A stretch of DNA of 64,000 nt from a virus: positions 19,572-83,571 of the IMG/VR virus record IMGVR_UViG_3300023063_000001; one strand, written 5' to 3'. A program made the position numbers and the translations under genes. Shown here in pieces: positions 24,767 to 33,463 of this stretch. The notes beneath the pieces are model-generated. The model had not been told where the DNA came from. It searched no databases and saw nothing but the letters and a program-made list of their open reading frames with translations. Position 1 is the stretch's first letter. The number at the start of each line of letters is the position of its first letter.

Positions 24767-26467
24767 TTATCGGGCACTTTTTGCATAATTCAATTGGGCA
24801 TTAGCCCATACAGTTTCCATTGCAGGGGCTAGCTGAGCTTTGAAATCATCCATCATACCAGAGGCATTAGTAGCGGATGTATTCACTATGATGTCCCCAA
24901 CAGTCACTGTGGTAGTTTGCGTAGTGGCTTTAGGTGTGGACATACTGTTAGATAAAATAGGGATGTCTTCATTACGACCAAGAGGATTGACGTTAACATC
25001 GGGCAGTGTATGTGTACCTGTAGCATCAACCTTTTTCTTCCAATCGTCTTTGGTCATATACCCAGCTTTCTCAGAAAAACTATCAACCATCATGCTGAAC
25101 TTTTCTGAAGGGCTCATATTCGGAGAATCCCAAATCATCCCTAAAACACTACCACTACCAATATTATTATTACCAATGTTACCAAGCTTTGTTGCTGCGG
25201 CAGGAATGTCTTTTCCACCAAACTGTACAGCCCAACGAATAGCTGAAGCTGAATAGTTCATAGTAGCAACTTCAGCAGCATTCATGGCTTCTTTTAGGGG
25301 TTTTAATGCTGCCTCTAGTTCACGTTCTGCTGCAATACGATTCTTTGTAGCATCTTCGATTTGCTTGCCGTCACGTTCAAACTGATTCCAAAACTTATCG
25401 TTTGCAAGCCGTTGAGCGTTTGCACGCACCGAGTTTACAGCCTCATCAAGCTCTTTTGTATATTTTGTTGAACTTATCTGATATGCTGAAATCAAATCCC
25501 CGGATGTAACCTGCCCTTTCTTCTGTGCAGTTTGGTAATCACCCGATAGGTTTTCCCCAGCGTAGTTGGTTCGTTTAGCCCAAGCTTTTTGAACAAGAGT
25601 TTTAATCTCCGGGTCACCACCACCCTCCACCAAGGCGTTCATATCTTGTTGGCCAACTTTCTGCTTACCTAGAATCTGTGTGATTTGACGCATAGCAGCT
25701 TTTTGTTGATCTGAGCTAAGGTGTCTTACAGCAAAACGTTGGGAAAACAAATCGTAGTTACTGAGTGCTTGGCGAGTACTAATACCATTACCACGTTGAA
25801 GAGCAATAGCGGTGTTAAAGTCTGTCACGCCCTCTTCAGCGCTATTACCATACTTATTGCTATTCCTTTTGTACCAAGCAATGGCATTTGCCTTTCGGGT
25901 ATCACTACCACCTACAGATTGACCAAGAAGGATACGTTTAGTATCGTTACCAATCACACGTTCTTGTACTTCATCTAGTCGCCGGTTTACAGCATAGCCG
26001 GCTGCAACAGTAGCCCCTATTCCTAGACCAGCTAAACCAAGACGACCACCCACAAGATTGGCCAAACCAAAGCCTGTGTGCTCAGCAAATCTAGGACTAA
26101 ATAATCTTTCGGATCGAAACTGGTGGGAGTCTGCAACAGAGCTTGATATTTGCTGTACTCTTGCCCTTCGTCCACCTTGTGCATTAAGATTTACCGGAAG
26201 GTTAACACCCCTGGATGCTCTGAGTAAACTAGCTTGAAGGTTACGTTCATTTACAACAAACTTAGATATTTGAAATGTAACTTTTCCAGTTGCAAGATCT
26301 AGGGCATCGCCCAAAACTTTTGTGAGATTTTTCTGATTAACAGAGAAGCTTTTAAGTCTATTTTCAATTTGAGTGAATAGACTATCTACTTTATGAATAC
26401 TTGTTGCGTCTACTTTAACACCGAGAGAGGCCCAAAACTTGGCTACTTCTTGACTATTATTTTCCAT
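24767..26467 (-). CDS. tail tape measure protein
   Basis: 566 residues; its ATG overlaps the end of the chaperone frameshift ORF. Largely helical, with a hydrophobic segment around residues 140-165 (LVGGRLGLAGLGIGATVAAGY) and a charged, Gln-rich middle. Length would set the tail length and predicts a rather short tail. It crosses the cell envelope during infection. Assigned from position after the G-GT chaperone pair and composition. Confidence 0.83.
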   Translation of the reverse strand: MENNSQEVAKFWASLGVKVDATSIHKVDSLFTQIENRLKSFSVNQKNLTKVLGDALDLATGKVTFQISKFVVNERNLQASLLRASRGVNLPVNLNAQGGRRARVQQISSSVADSHQFRSERLFSPRFAEHTGFGLANLVGGRLGLAGLGIGATVAAGYAVNRRLDEVQERVIGNDTKRILLGQSVGGSDTRKANAIAWYKRNSNKYGNSAEEGVTDFNTAIALQRGNGISTRQALSNYDLFSQRFAVRHLSSDQQKAAMRQITQILGKQKVGQQDMNALVEGGGDPEIKTLVQKAWAKRTNYAGENLSGDYQTAQKKGQVTSGDLISAYQISSTKYTKELDEAVNSVRANAQRLANDKFWNQFERDGKQIEDATKNRIAAERELEAALKPLKEAMNAAEVATMNYSASAIRWAVQFGGKDIPAAATKLGNIGNNNIGSGSVLGMIWDSPNMSPSEKFSMMVDSFSEKAGYMTKDDWKKKVDATGTHTLPDVNVNPLGRNEDIPILSNSMSTPKATTQTTTVTVGDIIVNTSATNASGMMDDFKAQLAPAMETVWANAQLNYAKSAR

Positions 26468-27046
26468 TTAATTTAAAAGCCTCTTCTTTTCTTCGGTGGT
26501 TATCTATCTCAGCTTTTGTTTTAATTTCTTTTGATTCCTCAAAAGCTTCAAGCACTTCAATATCTTCTGCAAAATCTAGAAGATCTGAAAGTGTGTAGAC
26601 GCTAGCTAACTCAGCCTTGGTACATTTTATTCTTGGATGGGTGGTGACTTTCAGAATAAGCCAGTTTTGAGAGTATCCGTCTGTAATCTCTTTATCAAGA
26701 CTGGATGGTGCAGAGGAGGCTTTTACTCTCCTACTGAACCTTGATCGGGAAAATTTTCATCAAAGTTAAACTCAAGGACAGAGTTGTAAACATCCATCAA
26801 GTGTGTATACCGACCAGAAAAGTATTCATCAAACTTATCACTTGAAATTCGAACGCTACCAATTGCAACAGATGAACATACTACATCTTTAATAAAAGCT
26901 GGAGTCACCATATCATCACGAAGCTTGAACTGTACATCCAAACCTTTGATAGCTGAAAGCTTAGTGAATACATACTCCACGGGGGCTACATTGCCATCTT
27001 TACTTTTGTAACCTTCAATGGTAAAAAATTTAGTTTCGAGTGCCAT
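26457..27046 (-). CDS. tail assembly chaperone, G-T fusion made by -1 frameshift
   Basis: A second reading frame with no start codon runs from the chaperone gene to TAA at 26457-26459 (about 97 codons; it begins near SRSRFSRRVKASS). It is entered if ribosomes slip -1 at A-AAU-UUU (26750-26756). The combination of a long and a short protein ahead of the tape measure is the hallmark of gpG/gpGT chaperones, which coat the tape measure during tail assembly. The fused C-terminal part is helical and acidic. Confidence 0.75.
26723..27046 (-). CDS. tail assembly chaperone, short form (gpG-like)
   Basis: 107 residues from ATG 27046 (GAGAAATAAC upstream); the longer start in the tube gene is rejected. 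It reads MALETKFFTIEGY and ends DENFPDQGSVGE. Sequence between tube genes and tape measure, plus the slippery heptamer in its last 15 codons, identify it. It acts in the cytoplasm and is not in the virion. Confidence 0.78.
   Translation of the reverse strand: MALETKFFTIEGYKSKDGNVAPVEYVFTKLSAIKGLDVQFKLRDDMVTPAFIKDVVCSSVAIGSVRISSDKFDEYFSGRYTHLMDVYNSVLEFNFDENFPDQGSVGE
26750..26756 (-). promoter_or_regulatory. programmed -1 frameshift slippery site
   Basis: Read on the minus strand the codons are GAA-AAT-TTT-CCC, giving the canonical heptamer A-AAT-TTT. The -1 frame is open from here to 26459. No search for a stimulatory stem-loop or pseudoknot downstream was possible beyond eye inspection. Confidence 0.75.
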
Positions 27047-27059
27047 GTTATTTCTCAAT

Positions 27060-27533
27060 TTAAAACAAGGATGAAACTCCGGAGGAGATTGCATCTAAAA
27101 GTGAACCAGAAGGTGTGGTAGTGTTACCAACATTGTAAACGTCTGTACTTAGGCATTGTATTGTCCAAGCCCTTTCAGATAAGGAAGCGTCAAATACAAC
27201 GTCAGCAAAGTTAACCACAAAAGCTTCTGAGGATTTAAATAAGCTTGTCCCACCTGTGTCTTTTAATAACAACTCAAGACGTGATGTCCCAGAGGTTAAG
27301 TCAGCAGTTAGTAAACTAGAGAATATACTATTCCATTCGCTACCGGCTGGTAACGTAAGTCTAACCGTCGCACTTGTGTCATAGCTTAATACTCGCGTGT
27401 GCTTACCACGAATACCCTTAATCGTCAGGATAGGGTAGCTGTCTCTTGTAATAGAAATTACATTCCAACCTACTAAGATTTGTTCGCCAATAACTAGATA
27501 TATTGCTTCAGGATCATAAGTTGTTATTGTCAT
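27060..27533 (-). CDS. tail tube-like paralogue 3
   Basis: 157 residues. Shares with the two upstream proteins an N-terminal YDP motif, a central KDTGGTSLF motif and a C-terminal W-I strand (RAWTIQCL). It is the most divergent of the three. It could be a tube initiator or terminator ring that joins the tube to the baseplate. Confidence 0.62.
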   Translation of the reverse strand: MTITTYDPEAIYLVIGEQILVGWNVISITRDSYPILTIKGIRGKHTRVLSYDTSATVRLTLPAGSEWNSIFSSLLTADLTSGTSRLELLLKDTGGTSLFKSSEAFVVNFADVVFDASLSERAWTIQCLSTDVYNVGNTTTPSGSLLDAISSGVSSLF

Positions 27534-28030
27534 GAAATCAAACCTGCAAGACTTGGAATCTCAGCCACCAAAGTATTAATAATATCTTCAGCTATAGAGG
27601 ATGCACCATAGCTATCACCAAAGCTAACAACACCTTCACTCGCCCTGATAATCCAAGTGCGAGGTACTACACTATCACCAAAGATTAAATCAGGTTGTGC
27701 TTCAATCCAGCATGTAGTAGAGAAAAACAAACTTGATCCCGATGTATCTTTAATAAATAAAGGAAATTTAGCAACGGTTGTAGTTTGATCTGCAATCAGA
27801 AAGTATTGAAGTATTTTACTTGTCTTGCTGACAGATGATAGAGTTAATTCTATAGTGTAAGACTTACTGGAATTCCTGCGCCTGTATTGAACACCATCTG
27901 TTGAAACACTGCTTGAAAAAGTTTGTGCGTCTTTACTAACCCTAACAAATGTTCCTGATTCAACATCTTCTACAATAATACCAAGGATGTTAATAGTTAC
28001 ACTGGTTGGATCATACATTGAAAAAGGCAT
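27530..28030 (-). CDS. tail tube-like paralogue 2
   Basis: 166 residues overlapping paralogue 3 by four bases. Has MYDPTSVTINI at the start, KDTSGSSLFFST centrally and RTWIIRAS near the end, matching the tube protein at 28082. Likely arose by tandem duplication and now forms a specialised ring. Confidence 0.66.
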   Translation of the reverse strand: MPFSMYDPTSVTINILGIIVEDVESGTFVRVSKDAQTFSSSVSTDGVQYRRRNSSKSYTIELTLSSVSKTSKILQYFLIADQTTTVAKFPLFIKDTSGSSLFFSTTCWIEAQPDLIFGDSVVPRTWIIRASEGVVSFGDSYGASSIAEDIINTLVAEIPSLAGLIS

Positions 28031-28037
28031 ATTCTCT

Positions 28038-28072
28038 CCTTATCTGGAGAGGGGCAATAAAGCCCCATCCCT
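28038..28072 (-). terminator. hairpin between tube paralogues
   Basis: On the minus strand GGGGC-TTTATT-GCCCC, flanked by GAGGGAT/CTCTCC. There is no U-run, so it may be an attenuator or an mRNA stabiliser that gives more tube protein than downstream products. Confidence 0.6.
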
Positions 28073-28081
28073 CTTCTTTAT

Positions 28082-28615
28082 TTAGCTAATCCATTTGGCT
28101 GGAATAGTTACACCTAAGCTAGCAGCTTCGTCAACCAAAGCACCATCAACTTTACTGTTACCACCAAGAATATCTTCAAGCTTGTTAACACGTACCACCC
28201 ACTCACGGGTTTCCATTGTGTTACCATACATTGCATTTGGTTTAACAGCTACATAAGCTTGATAACCATAGTGTAGCGAACGGCCAGATGTGTCTTTAAC
28301 AGTAATAGAGAACAAGTTATCGCTTGACTTACCACGAATGTCACGAGCAAACAAAGCATCAAGAATATCATTGGTATCTGAAGTCATCTGTAGTGGGATG
28401 GTAATGTTAGCTTTATCCCAAACAGCATTATAGATACGAGTTGTATTGCCGTAAGCCCCAACTGATTCAGACCAAGCGTCTGAACGCTCGATTCTCACGA
28501 TCTCTGATTCGCTCACACCGTCAACAATATGTGAACGAGGGGCACCATTATTATCTTCCCAATCAAGAATTATATAAACTTGCGTGGGATCATAACTACT
28601 AAGCATACCACTCAT
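28082..28615 (-). CDS. tail tube protein (DUF3277-like)
   Basis: 177 residues, immediately downstream of the sheath gene, as in contractile-tail phages with DUF3383 sheaths. SSYDPTQVYIILDW at the start, KDTSGRSLHYGYQAYV in the centre and TREWVVRVN near the end. It polymerises into the inner tube through which DNA passes. A hairpin after its stop separates it from the two weaker paralogues. Confidence 0.82.
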   Translation of the reverse strand: MSGMLSSYDPTQVYIILDWEDNNGAPRSHIVDGVSESEIVRIERSDAWSESVGAYGNTTRIYNAVWDKANITIPLQMTSDTNDILDALFARDIRGKSSDNLFSITVKDTSGRSLHYGYQAYVAVKPNAMYGNTMETREWVVRVNKLEDILGGNSKVDGALVDEAASLGVTIPAKWIS

Positions 28616-28642
28616 AGTAAATTCTCCTTATCAATCAGTTGG

Positions 28643-29665
28643 TTACACATGCACGGTTCCTTTTATAATTACTTTTTCGACGGCCCCTTGTAGGGTTGCA
28701 TCAAATAAGAAGTCACCGGCAATACGTTGCAGACGTTGGTTCTCCGGGATGTCACTCACTCTTGGGACCGTGATTGTGTAGGTACTATAAGCACCATTGG
28801 TCACACCAAGAGCTAGTACAGAACGCATCTGAGCTTCAACCAAAGCAAATCCTGCATCGGTGTACGGAACTTTAGGCTTGCGAACCAACATACCAAATAC
28901 TGACTCTTGCATACGGGCAATCGTCCAAAACACAATGATCTGTTGATCAATTTTTGTGCCATCTGCCATCATATTATGCCGAGTGATGTTTACCCCTGCA
29001 ATAGTGATATAGTAGGACATGTTCTTACTTTCTAGGTTAGTGCGAGCAGTCTTCGAAAGATTGTCTGCTGGGACACCTTCAAGAGTCTTAAATTCCCAAG
29101 TGTTAGCACCCGGAGTATAAGTCAACTGGCTGCCTACCCATGCAGCTTCTGGATAATATGTATCTGCTGCTGTGTGGAAAGTGGTGCTTGTTTGGTCATA
29201 ACCCAAGGCTTTAAGCTGGGCACCAATATCTGTTGTAGTCACTGCAAGGGCTGTAGCATCTTGGGTAGATGTGAAATATACTTTGTTAACCGTTGCAATA
29301 TAACCAGCCATGGCCAGAACATCAGCAGGAACGTGTGTACCAGCAACCAAAGCAAACCAAGTACTGTTTTCAGCATCTACGGCTGTCAAGGCTTGTAGCC
29401 AAGTTTCTGTAGTTGGTACTTTACGCCCAATCACTACAGTATTAGGAGATTGATCCTGACCAAAAATTGCTTCTGCCATTGTTAGAACAAGAGGAGCATT
29501 GAAGTCTTCAACAACCTCAGCGTAAGAGGAATAGGTACGAGTACGTGAATCAGTCCAATCCGTAAATTCGGCTAGAATTAGGGGGATCGTAAATGAAGCC
29601 GTGGTGATAGTTTCTGTCTGAGCACTGATGCTGACAGAAACTACATCATCTAGCATATTAGCCAT
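28643..29665 (-). CDS. contractile tail sheath (DUF3383)
   Basis: 340 residues. Matches the DUF3383 sheath family: VSVSISAQTETITTASFTIPLILAE near the start, FEQ-free central domain with IGAQLKALGYDQTSTTFH, and the C-terminal DIPENQRLQRIAGDFLFDATLQGAVEKVIIKGTV. It forms the outer contractile cylinder. This is the main evidence for myovirus morphology. Confidence 0.9.
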   Translation of the reverse strand: MANMLDDVVSVSISAQTETITTASFTIPLILAEFTDWTDSRTRTYSSYAEVVEDFNAPLVLTMAEAIFGQDQSPNTVVIGRKVPTTETWLQALTAVDAENSTWFALVAGTHVPADVLAMAGYIATVNKVYFTSTQDATALAVTTTDIGAQLKALGYDQTSTTFHTAADTYYPEAAWVGSQLTYTPGANTWEFKTLEGVPADNLSKTARTNLESKNMSYYITIAGVNITRHNMMADGTKIDQQIIVFWTIARMQESVFGMLVRKPKVPYTDAGFALVEAQMRSVLALGVTNGAYSTYTITVPRVSDIPENQRLQRIAGDFLFDATLQGAVEKVIIKGTVHV

Positions 29666-29673
29666 TTATTATT

Positions 29674-30207
29674 TTATCCTATGCTTTCTGGGATTTCATA
29701 ACGATCACCCGTGTTTTGATTTACGATTTTTACTTGTTTAATGTAATCCACAGATTGCTGCGTTATATACGCATAACTGAAAGTTACATCTTGAATAAAA
29801 GTTTGTATATATTTTGTATCACGAACTTGAGGAGCATTCCTGATAGATGATGTTCTCATCTTACCTAGATTATTCTCATTCATTCGTTCCCTATATATAG
29901 GGCTATTAAATCTTTGGGCAAAGTCATGAGCAAGATCACCTGCTGTACTTCCCTTGAAAGTAAACTGTACTTGAGCTTCATAGTTAGCAATAATATTTAA
30001 AAAGAAACTGTCACTATCTAGAGCAGTTTCAGAAGCTAGACTACTAACTTGCTCTCTCCCTATCTGATCAATACTAAGAATATGCATTCCTACATAAGGA
30101 TCTGTAGGCTCTGTTCCACCACCATACATCCAAATAACTTGTGATGTTGGGAACATAAAAGAAATAGTGTTATAAAGAGCACTTCTTAACTCTGTGTATG
30201 CAGCCAT
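29674..30207 (-). CDS. neck / tail terminator protein (LIC12616-like)
   Basis: 177 residues. The motif IWMYGGGTEPTDPYVGMHILS and the C-terminal aromatic-rich strand (VTFSYAYITQQSVDYIKQVKI) fit the LIC_12616 family of neck proteins found just upstream of DUF3383 sheath genes. It probably caps the tail or joins it to the head. Confidence 0.76.
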   Translation of the reverse strand: MAAYTELRSALYNTISFMFPTSQVIWMYGGGTEPTDPYVGMHILSIDQIGREQVSSLASETALDSDSFFLNIIANYEAQVQFTFKGSTAGDLAHDFAQRFNSPIYRERMNENNLGKMRTSSIRNAPQVRDTKYIQTFIQDVTFSYAYITQQSVDYIKQVKIVNQNTGDRYEIPESIG

Positions 30208-30230
30208 TGGTGCTCCTTACTGGTTATTCA

Positions 30231-30716
30231 TCAAGACTTTCCTACCTCAAAAGACACGTTGTCTATGAGTTCGTGTGTTTTTACTAGGGGATTATTAAAA
30301 CCTTTTAACTGTATAGTTATACGGGAGTTGGGCGGTGTATCCCAAGCATCCATAGTACTCTGTAAGGCTTTTACAAAGGCAGGACCAAGCATGTTGTATG
30401 CTTTTAAAGCTGTGTCACCACTCACAACAGCATTGATAAGAGCTTTAAAGTTGGTAGCCGCTTTATCAGTCTTCATGTAGTCTCTAAACCCTACACGCAT
30501 GAAAGGTCTAGGTGGTGTATAAGTTCCGGGGAAAGCAGCACCTGCACCGTTAACATGCCCATCTTCATTGAGGCTGGCCACAAATGCATGTGGGAGGTTA
30601 TCGTTGTCTGGCCCATAATGGGTATTGAACCAACCTATACGAAGCTCTGTACTCTCTAAAGTGAGTAGCTGTTTCTTTAGTTTATCCCAACCACTTTTAT
30701 CAACTGTATAGTCCAT
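30231..30716 (-). CDS. head-tail joining / tail completion protein (gp10-like)
   Basis: 161 residues. Begins DYTVDKSGWDKLKKQLLTLE and contains RPFMRVGFRDY, features of HK97 gp10-type or neck proteins that are minor virion components. It lies between head closure and neck genes in the conserved connector block. Confidence 0.68.
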   Translation of the reverse strand: MDYTVDKSGWDKLKKQLLTLESTELRIGWFNTHYGPDNDNLPHAFVASLNEDGHVNGAGAAFPGTYTPPRPFMRVGFRDYMKTDKAATNFKALINAVVSGDTALKAYNMLGPAFVKALQSTMDAWDTPPNSRITIQLKGFNNPLVKTHELIDNVSFEVGKS

Positions 30717-30724
30717 AAAACACC

Positions 30725-31087
30725 TCAGTTGGGAGAAAGTTCTACTCTTGCAGCACGGCCTTCATAGTGATCACGGATTTGCATAGTCCAAACACTAGTT
30801 GCCATAATCTCGTAAAGATCACCATTCCATGAGAATCTATCGGCCCCGTATTGCCCTTCTTTCTTTGATCTAATCAGATCAGATGTAAACACCCACATCC
30901 AACTTTTAGTTCTATCAGCTTCAGGAAGGAGCATCACTTGATAATCAGAGAAGGGGTGGATATTGGCATTGATAGTTACATCTTGCTCTACTCCTTCCAC
31001 CCAATTACCATTTACATAACTACCTAAAGCATGACGTTGAATAGTGACAGGGACGTTATTAACCAAAGAAAAACTTGCAGTAGTCAT
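30725..31087 (-). CDS. head closure-like connector protein
   Basis: 120 residues from ATG 31087, overlapping the preceding stop (ATGA). Rich in beta strands with Trp residues (KSWMWVFTSDLIRSKKEGQYGADRFSWNG read in parts). Position matches gpFII/head-closure proteins. No stronger match by eye. Confidence 0.6.
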   Translation of the reverse strand: MTTASFSLVNNVPVTIQRHALGSYVNGNWVEGVEQDVTINANIHPFSDYQVMLLPEADRTKSWMWVFTSDLIRSKKEGQYGADRFSWNGDLYEIMATSVWTMQIRDHYEGRAARVELSPN

Positions 31088-31557
31088 CGTATGTACCACA
31101 ACGGCAAGTCAGGAACACCATAACGAAAGCGATCTAGCCAACCATAAGGAGAGCAACCATCCATCTCTACTTGTTGAGTTGTGTTGACGAGATTACCTTG
31201 ATAACCACTGCGATCATATTGATTAGAACGAACATCTTCTCTATCAATACCAGCAGCATAAGGCATTAAACTACCAAGCCCCAATGTAGGGTTTGATGTA
31301 ATATTAGAAAGAAGAAGTTTATACCACTCAATGGCATTGCTCCAAACTTCATAATGTCCTGCTGTTTCACGGATGATAGACTTATTCTTAGCAAGGTCAG
31401 CAAGCAAAGCATACAAGGCAAATATAGTTGCTTGCCTTACACTCTGACCACCCATATCCAAGAAGTATTGGATTTCATCATCAATGAATGTGAAAGGGGC
31501 TGTGCTATCACCTATAAAAATTCTAACACCCTGTATTGGAGTCAACATGGATGCCAT
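31084..31557 (-). CDS. head-tail connector adaptor protein
   Basis: 157 residues. An N-terminal helical domain (IDDEIQYFLDMGGQSVRQATIFALYALLADLAKN) recalls gp6-like adaptor proteins of the connector. The C-terminus is polar with many Tyr and Gly. It lies in the conserved block between capsid and tail genes. Confidence 0.64.
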   Translation of the reverse strand: MASMLTPIQGVRIFIGDSTAPFTFIDDEIQYFLDMGGQSVRQATIFALYALLADLAKNKSIIRETAGHYEVWSNAIEWYKLLLSNITSNPTLGLGSLMPYAAGIDREDVRSNQYDRSGYQGNLVNTTQQVEMDGCSPYGWLDRFRYGVPDLPLWYIR

Positions 31558-31566
31558 TTCAAATCC

Positions 31567-31863
31567 TTACGCTTTAATAGCGCGAATAATTTCATTGAGC
31601 TTATCAGCGATTGCAACGCTTGATGTTGAGCTTGTATCTTCAAACTCTTCAATACTAATCAAAGCTGCATACTTAACCCAAACAGCTTTCTTAACTTCTT
31701 CTTGCACTTTAGCTTTAACCCAGTCATAGTCAACTGAATCATCTGGAACATCTACAGTGTTGTTAATAGTTGTATCATTGATCACGATTTCAAGTTGGTC
31801 AATAAGGTCATTAACAGCAGAAGTAGGGCCAGCAAAACGACTTGGTTTAGTAAACCGTGGCAT
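31567..31863 (-). CDS. hypothetical head-associated protein (98 aa)
   Basis: Follows the major capsid gene. N-terminal Pro/Arg-rich stretch, then acidic helices (DDSVDYDWVKAKVQEEVKKAVW). May be an adaptor or minor head component. Function unknown. Confidence 0.58.
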   Translation of the reverse strand: MPRFTKPSRFAGPTSAVNDLIDQLEIVINDTTINNTVDVPDDSVDYDWVKAKVQEEVKKAVWVKYAALISIEEFEDTSSTSSVAIADKLNEIIRAIKA

Positions 31864-31888
31864 ATCTATTCCTCACATTTAGAGAATA

Positions 31889-31908
31889 AGGGGTCAGTTA
31901 AGACCCCT
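31889..31908 (-). terminator. hairpin after the major capsid gene
   Basis: AGGGGTC and GACCCCT flank a 6-nt loop, just after the capsid stop on the minus strand. The tail (TATTC) is weak, so partial termination or 3'-end protection would lower expression of the connector genes. Confidence 0.68.
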
Positions 31909-31924
31909 ATAAAACTCACTTATA

Positions 31925-32998
31925 TTAAGCGAGGTACAGACGTACTATGGCTTGTGGTCTAAGTACTGCGTTCAGCATGTTGGACTCAGACATGATTTCG
32001 ATCTTGTCCATCTTGTCGCCCATGTACTCAGCGTAGTACTGAGACTGACCAACAGTGTTAACTGAAGGGAAAGTCAGAGCAGGAGCGTAGTAGGTCTGGA
32101 ACATATCAGTCACACCCAATGGGAATGCATAAGCATCGCCAGCAGGAATGAAAGGCTGTACAGCACCGTTTTGGTCGGTGTAAGTACCACGATATTCAAC
32201 GAAGGTGATACCACCAAAGGTGAACACTTGATAACGAGCGTCAAGACCCATTGCACCAGTAGCCAGACGGTTAACCAAAGGATCTTGGTCACGGCGGAAG
32301 TACTTGTATACTTCGGTGATGTAAGGGTTGGTGATTAGAGCTTGGAACCAAGTTGGGGAACACAGAACAACAAAGTTTTCAACTACTTGACCATTCAACA
32401 GACCATCTTGTACAGCGGAGATGATTTGGTTGGTATAGGTCAGGGGATCGGTGTTAACGTTGGTGAGAGTGGTTGGAATCTCAGTACGGGTAACGCCAAA
32501 CTCGGTGTAGTAGTTGATGGTGTTGCCGTAGGTGGTGGCCATAGTACCACTTGGAGCATATACGCTACCTGAAGTGATAATCTGCATACGCGCTACTTCT
32601 GCAAGGTTGGCATAGCGCTGACGCAGGTTAGCCATCTTACGAAGACGTACAGTAGCTTGGGTTTCCAGTTCCAGACCTTGGGCAAAGTTAGTCCAAGAGA
32701 TGATACCTTGAAGGTCACGCGGGGTGATTTCAGTATCAAGTGGGAAGTGAGGAATCTTGAAAGGCATAACACCACGCTTTGAAGGCTTCAGAGCGGAGTT
32801 ACGTTCATCCCAGTTGCGGTCAACAGGCAAGCCATCAACTTCAGTGAGGGCACTAACCAAAACGGTGTCTTGGGTAACGCCTTGCTCATTGAACAGGCCC
32901 ATGGTGTTGAGAAGACCCCAGTGGTTTGGGATGTTCAGAAGTTGTTGTGTTAGTTCGGCAACCCGACCAGTGTTGTTGGGTAGAAAAGCAATAGCCAT
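31925..32998 (-). CDS. major capsid protein (lambda gpE family)
   Basis: 357 residues with the phage_cap_E pattern: LLNIPNHWGLLNTMGLF, PFKIPHFPLDTEITPRDLQG and the C-terminal FPLGVTDMFQTYYAPA then MSESNMLNAVLRPQAIVRL. It has an HK97-type fold and forms the shell together with the decoration protein coded just upstream. More GC-rich than early genes, as is usual for highly expressed head genes. Confidence 0.93.
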   Translation of the reverse strand: MAIAFLPNNTGRVAELTQQLLNIPNHWGLLNTMGLFNEQGVTQDTVLVSALTEVDGLPVDRNWDERNSALKPSKRGVMPFKIPHFPLDTEITPRDLQGIISWTNFAQGLELETQATVRLRKMANLRQRYANLAEVARMQIITSGSVYAPSGTMATTYGNTINYYTEFGVTRTEIPTTLTNVNTDPLTYTNQIISAVQDGLLNGQVVENFVVLCSPTWFQALITNPYITEVYKYFRRDQDPLVNRLATGAMGLDARYQVFTFGGITFVEYRGTYTDQNGAVQPFIPAGDAYAFPLGVTDMFQTYYAPALTFPSVNTVGQSQYYAEYMGDKMDKIEIMSESNMLNAVLRPQAIVRLYLA

Positions 32999-33026
32999 AG
33001 TATTTAGACTCTCTGATTAATTGTTA

Positions 33027-33446
33027 TTAGTAAGCAGTTTCAACAAGCACACCCTGAAGTTCCAGCAGACCACGAAGGGTCACAATCTGAGGGGCAGTGA
33101 GTTGAGTGTTGTTAGCTTTAATCAGGAAGTCAGAAAGAATGACTCCGCCACGAACGAAAGCAACAGCAGGGGTAGCGGTGGCAGCAACAATGTTCCAAGT
33201 GGAACGGAAGCTATAACGATCACCAAACACTACAGCGAAACGAGCACCGGTAGCAGTGAGGTCAGCAGCAACTACCAAGTGGTAGGAAACACCAGCATCG
33301 GTGGAAGCAACAACAGTACCCAGCGGGATAGCTTGTGCAGCAACAAAGTTAAGGCTGATAACTTTGCGAGCATAGCCAATGCTTGGTTCGTGTTCGTGTT
33401 GTACTAGGTCGCCAAGGACATAGAAGGTTTGATCTAGAAATGCCAT
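33027..33446 (-). CDS. head decoration protein (lambda gpD-like)
   Basis: 139 residues; VLGDLVQHEHEPSIGYARKVISL and a C-terminal region ending LRGLLELQGVLVETAY. Gene order protease, decoration, capsid matches lambda-like head modules. It would trimerise on the expanded shell. Confidence 0.83.
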   Translation of the reverse strand: MAFLDQTFYVLGDLVQHEHEPSIGYARKVISLNFVAAQAIPLGTVVASTDAGVSYHLVVAADLTATGARFAVVFGDRYSFRSTWNIVAATATPAVAFVRGGVILSDFLIKANNTQLTAPQIVTLRGLLELQGVLVETAY

Positions 33447-33463
33447 TAGGAAGATTCCTCGTC

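Noticed and set aside
32757-33407. Plus-strand ORFs opposite the capsid and decoration genes.
   Set aside because: Antisense shadows of highly conserved structural genes.
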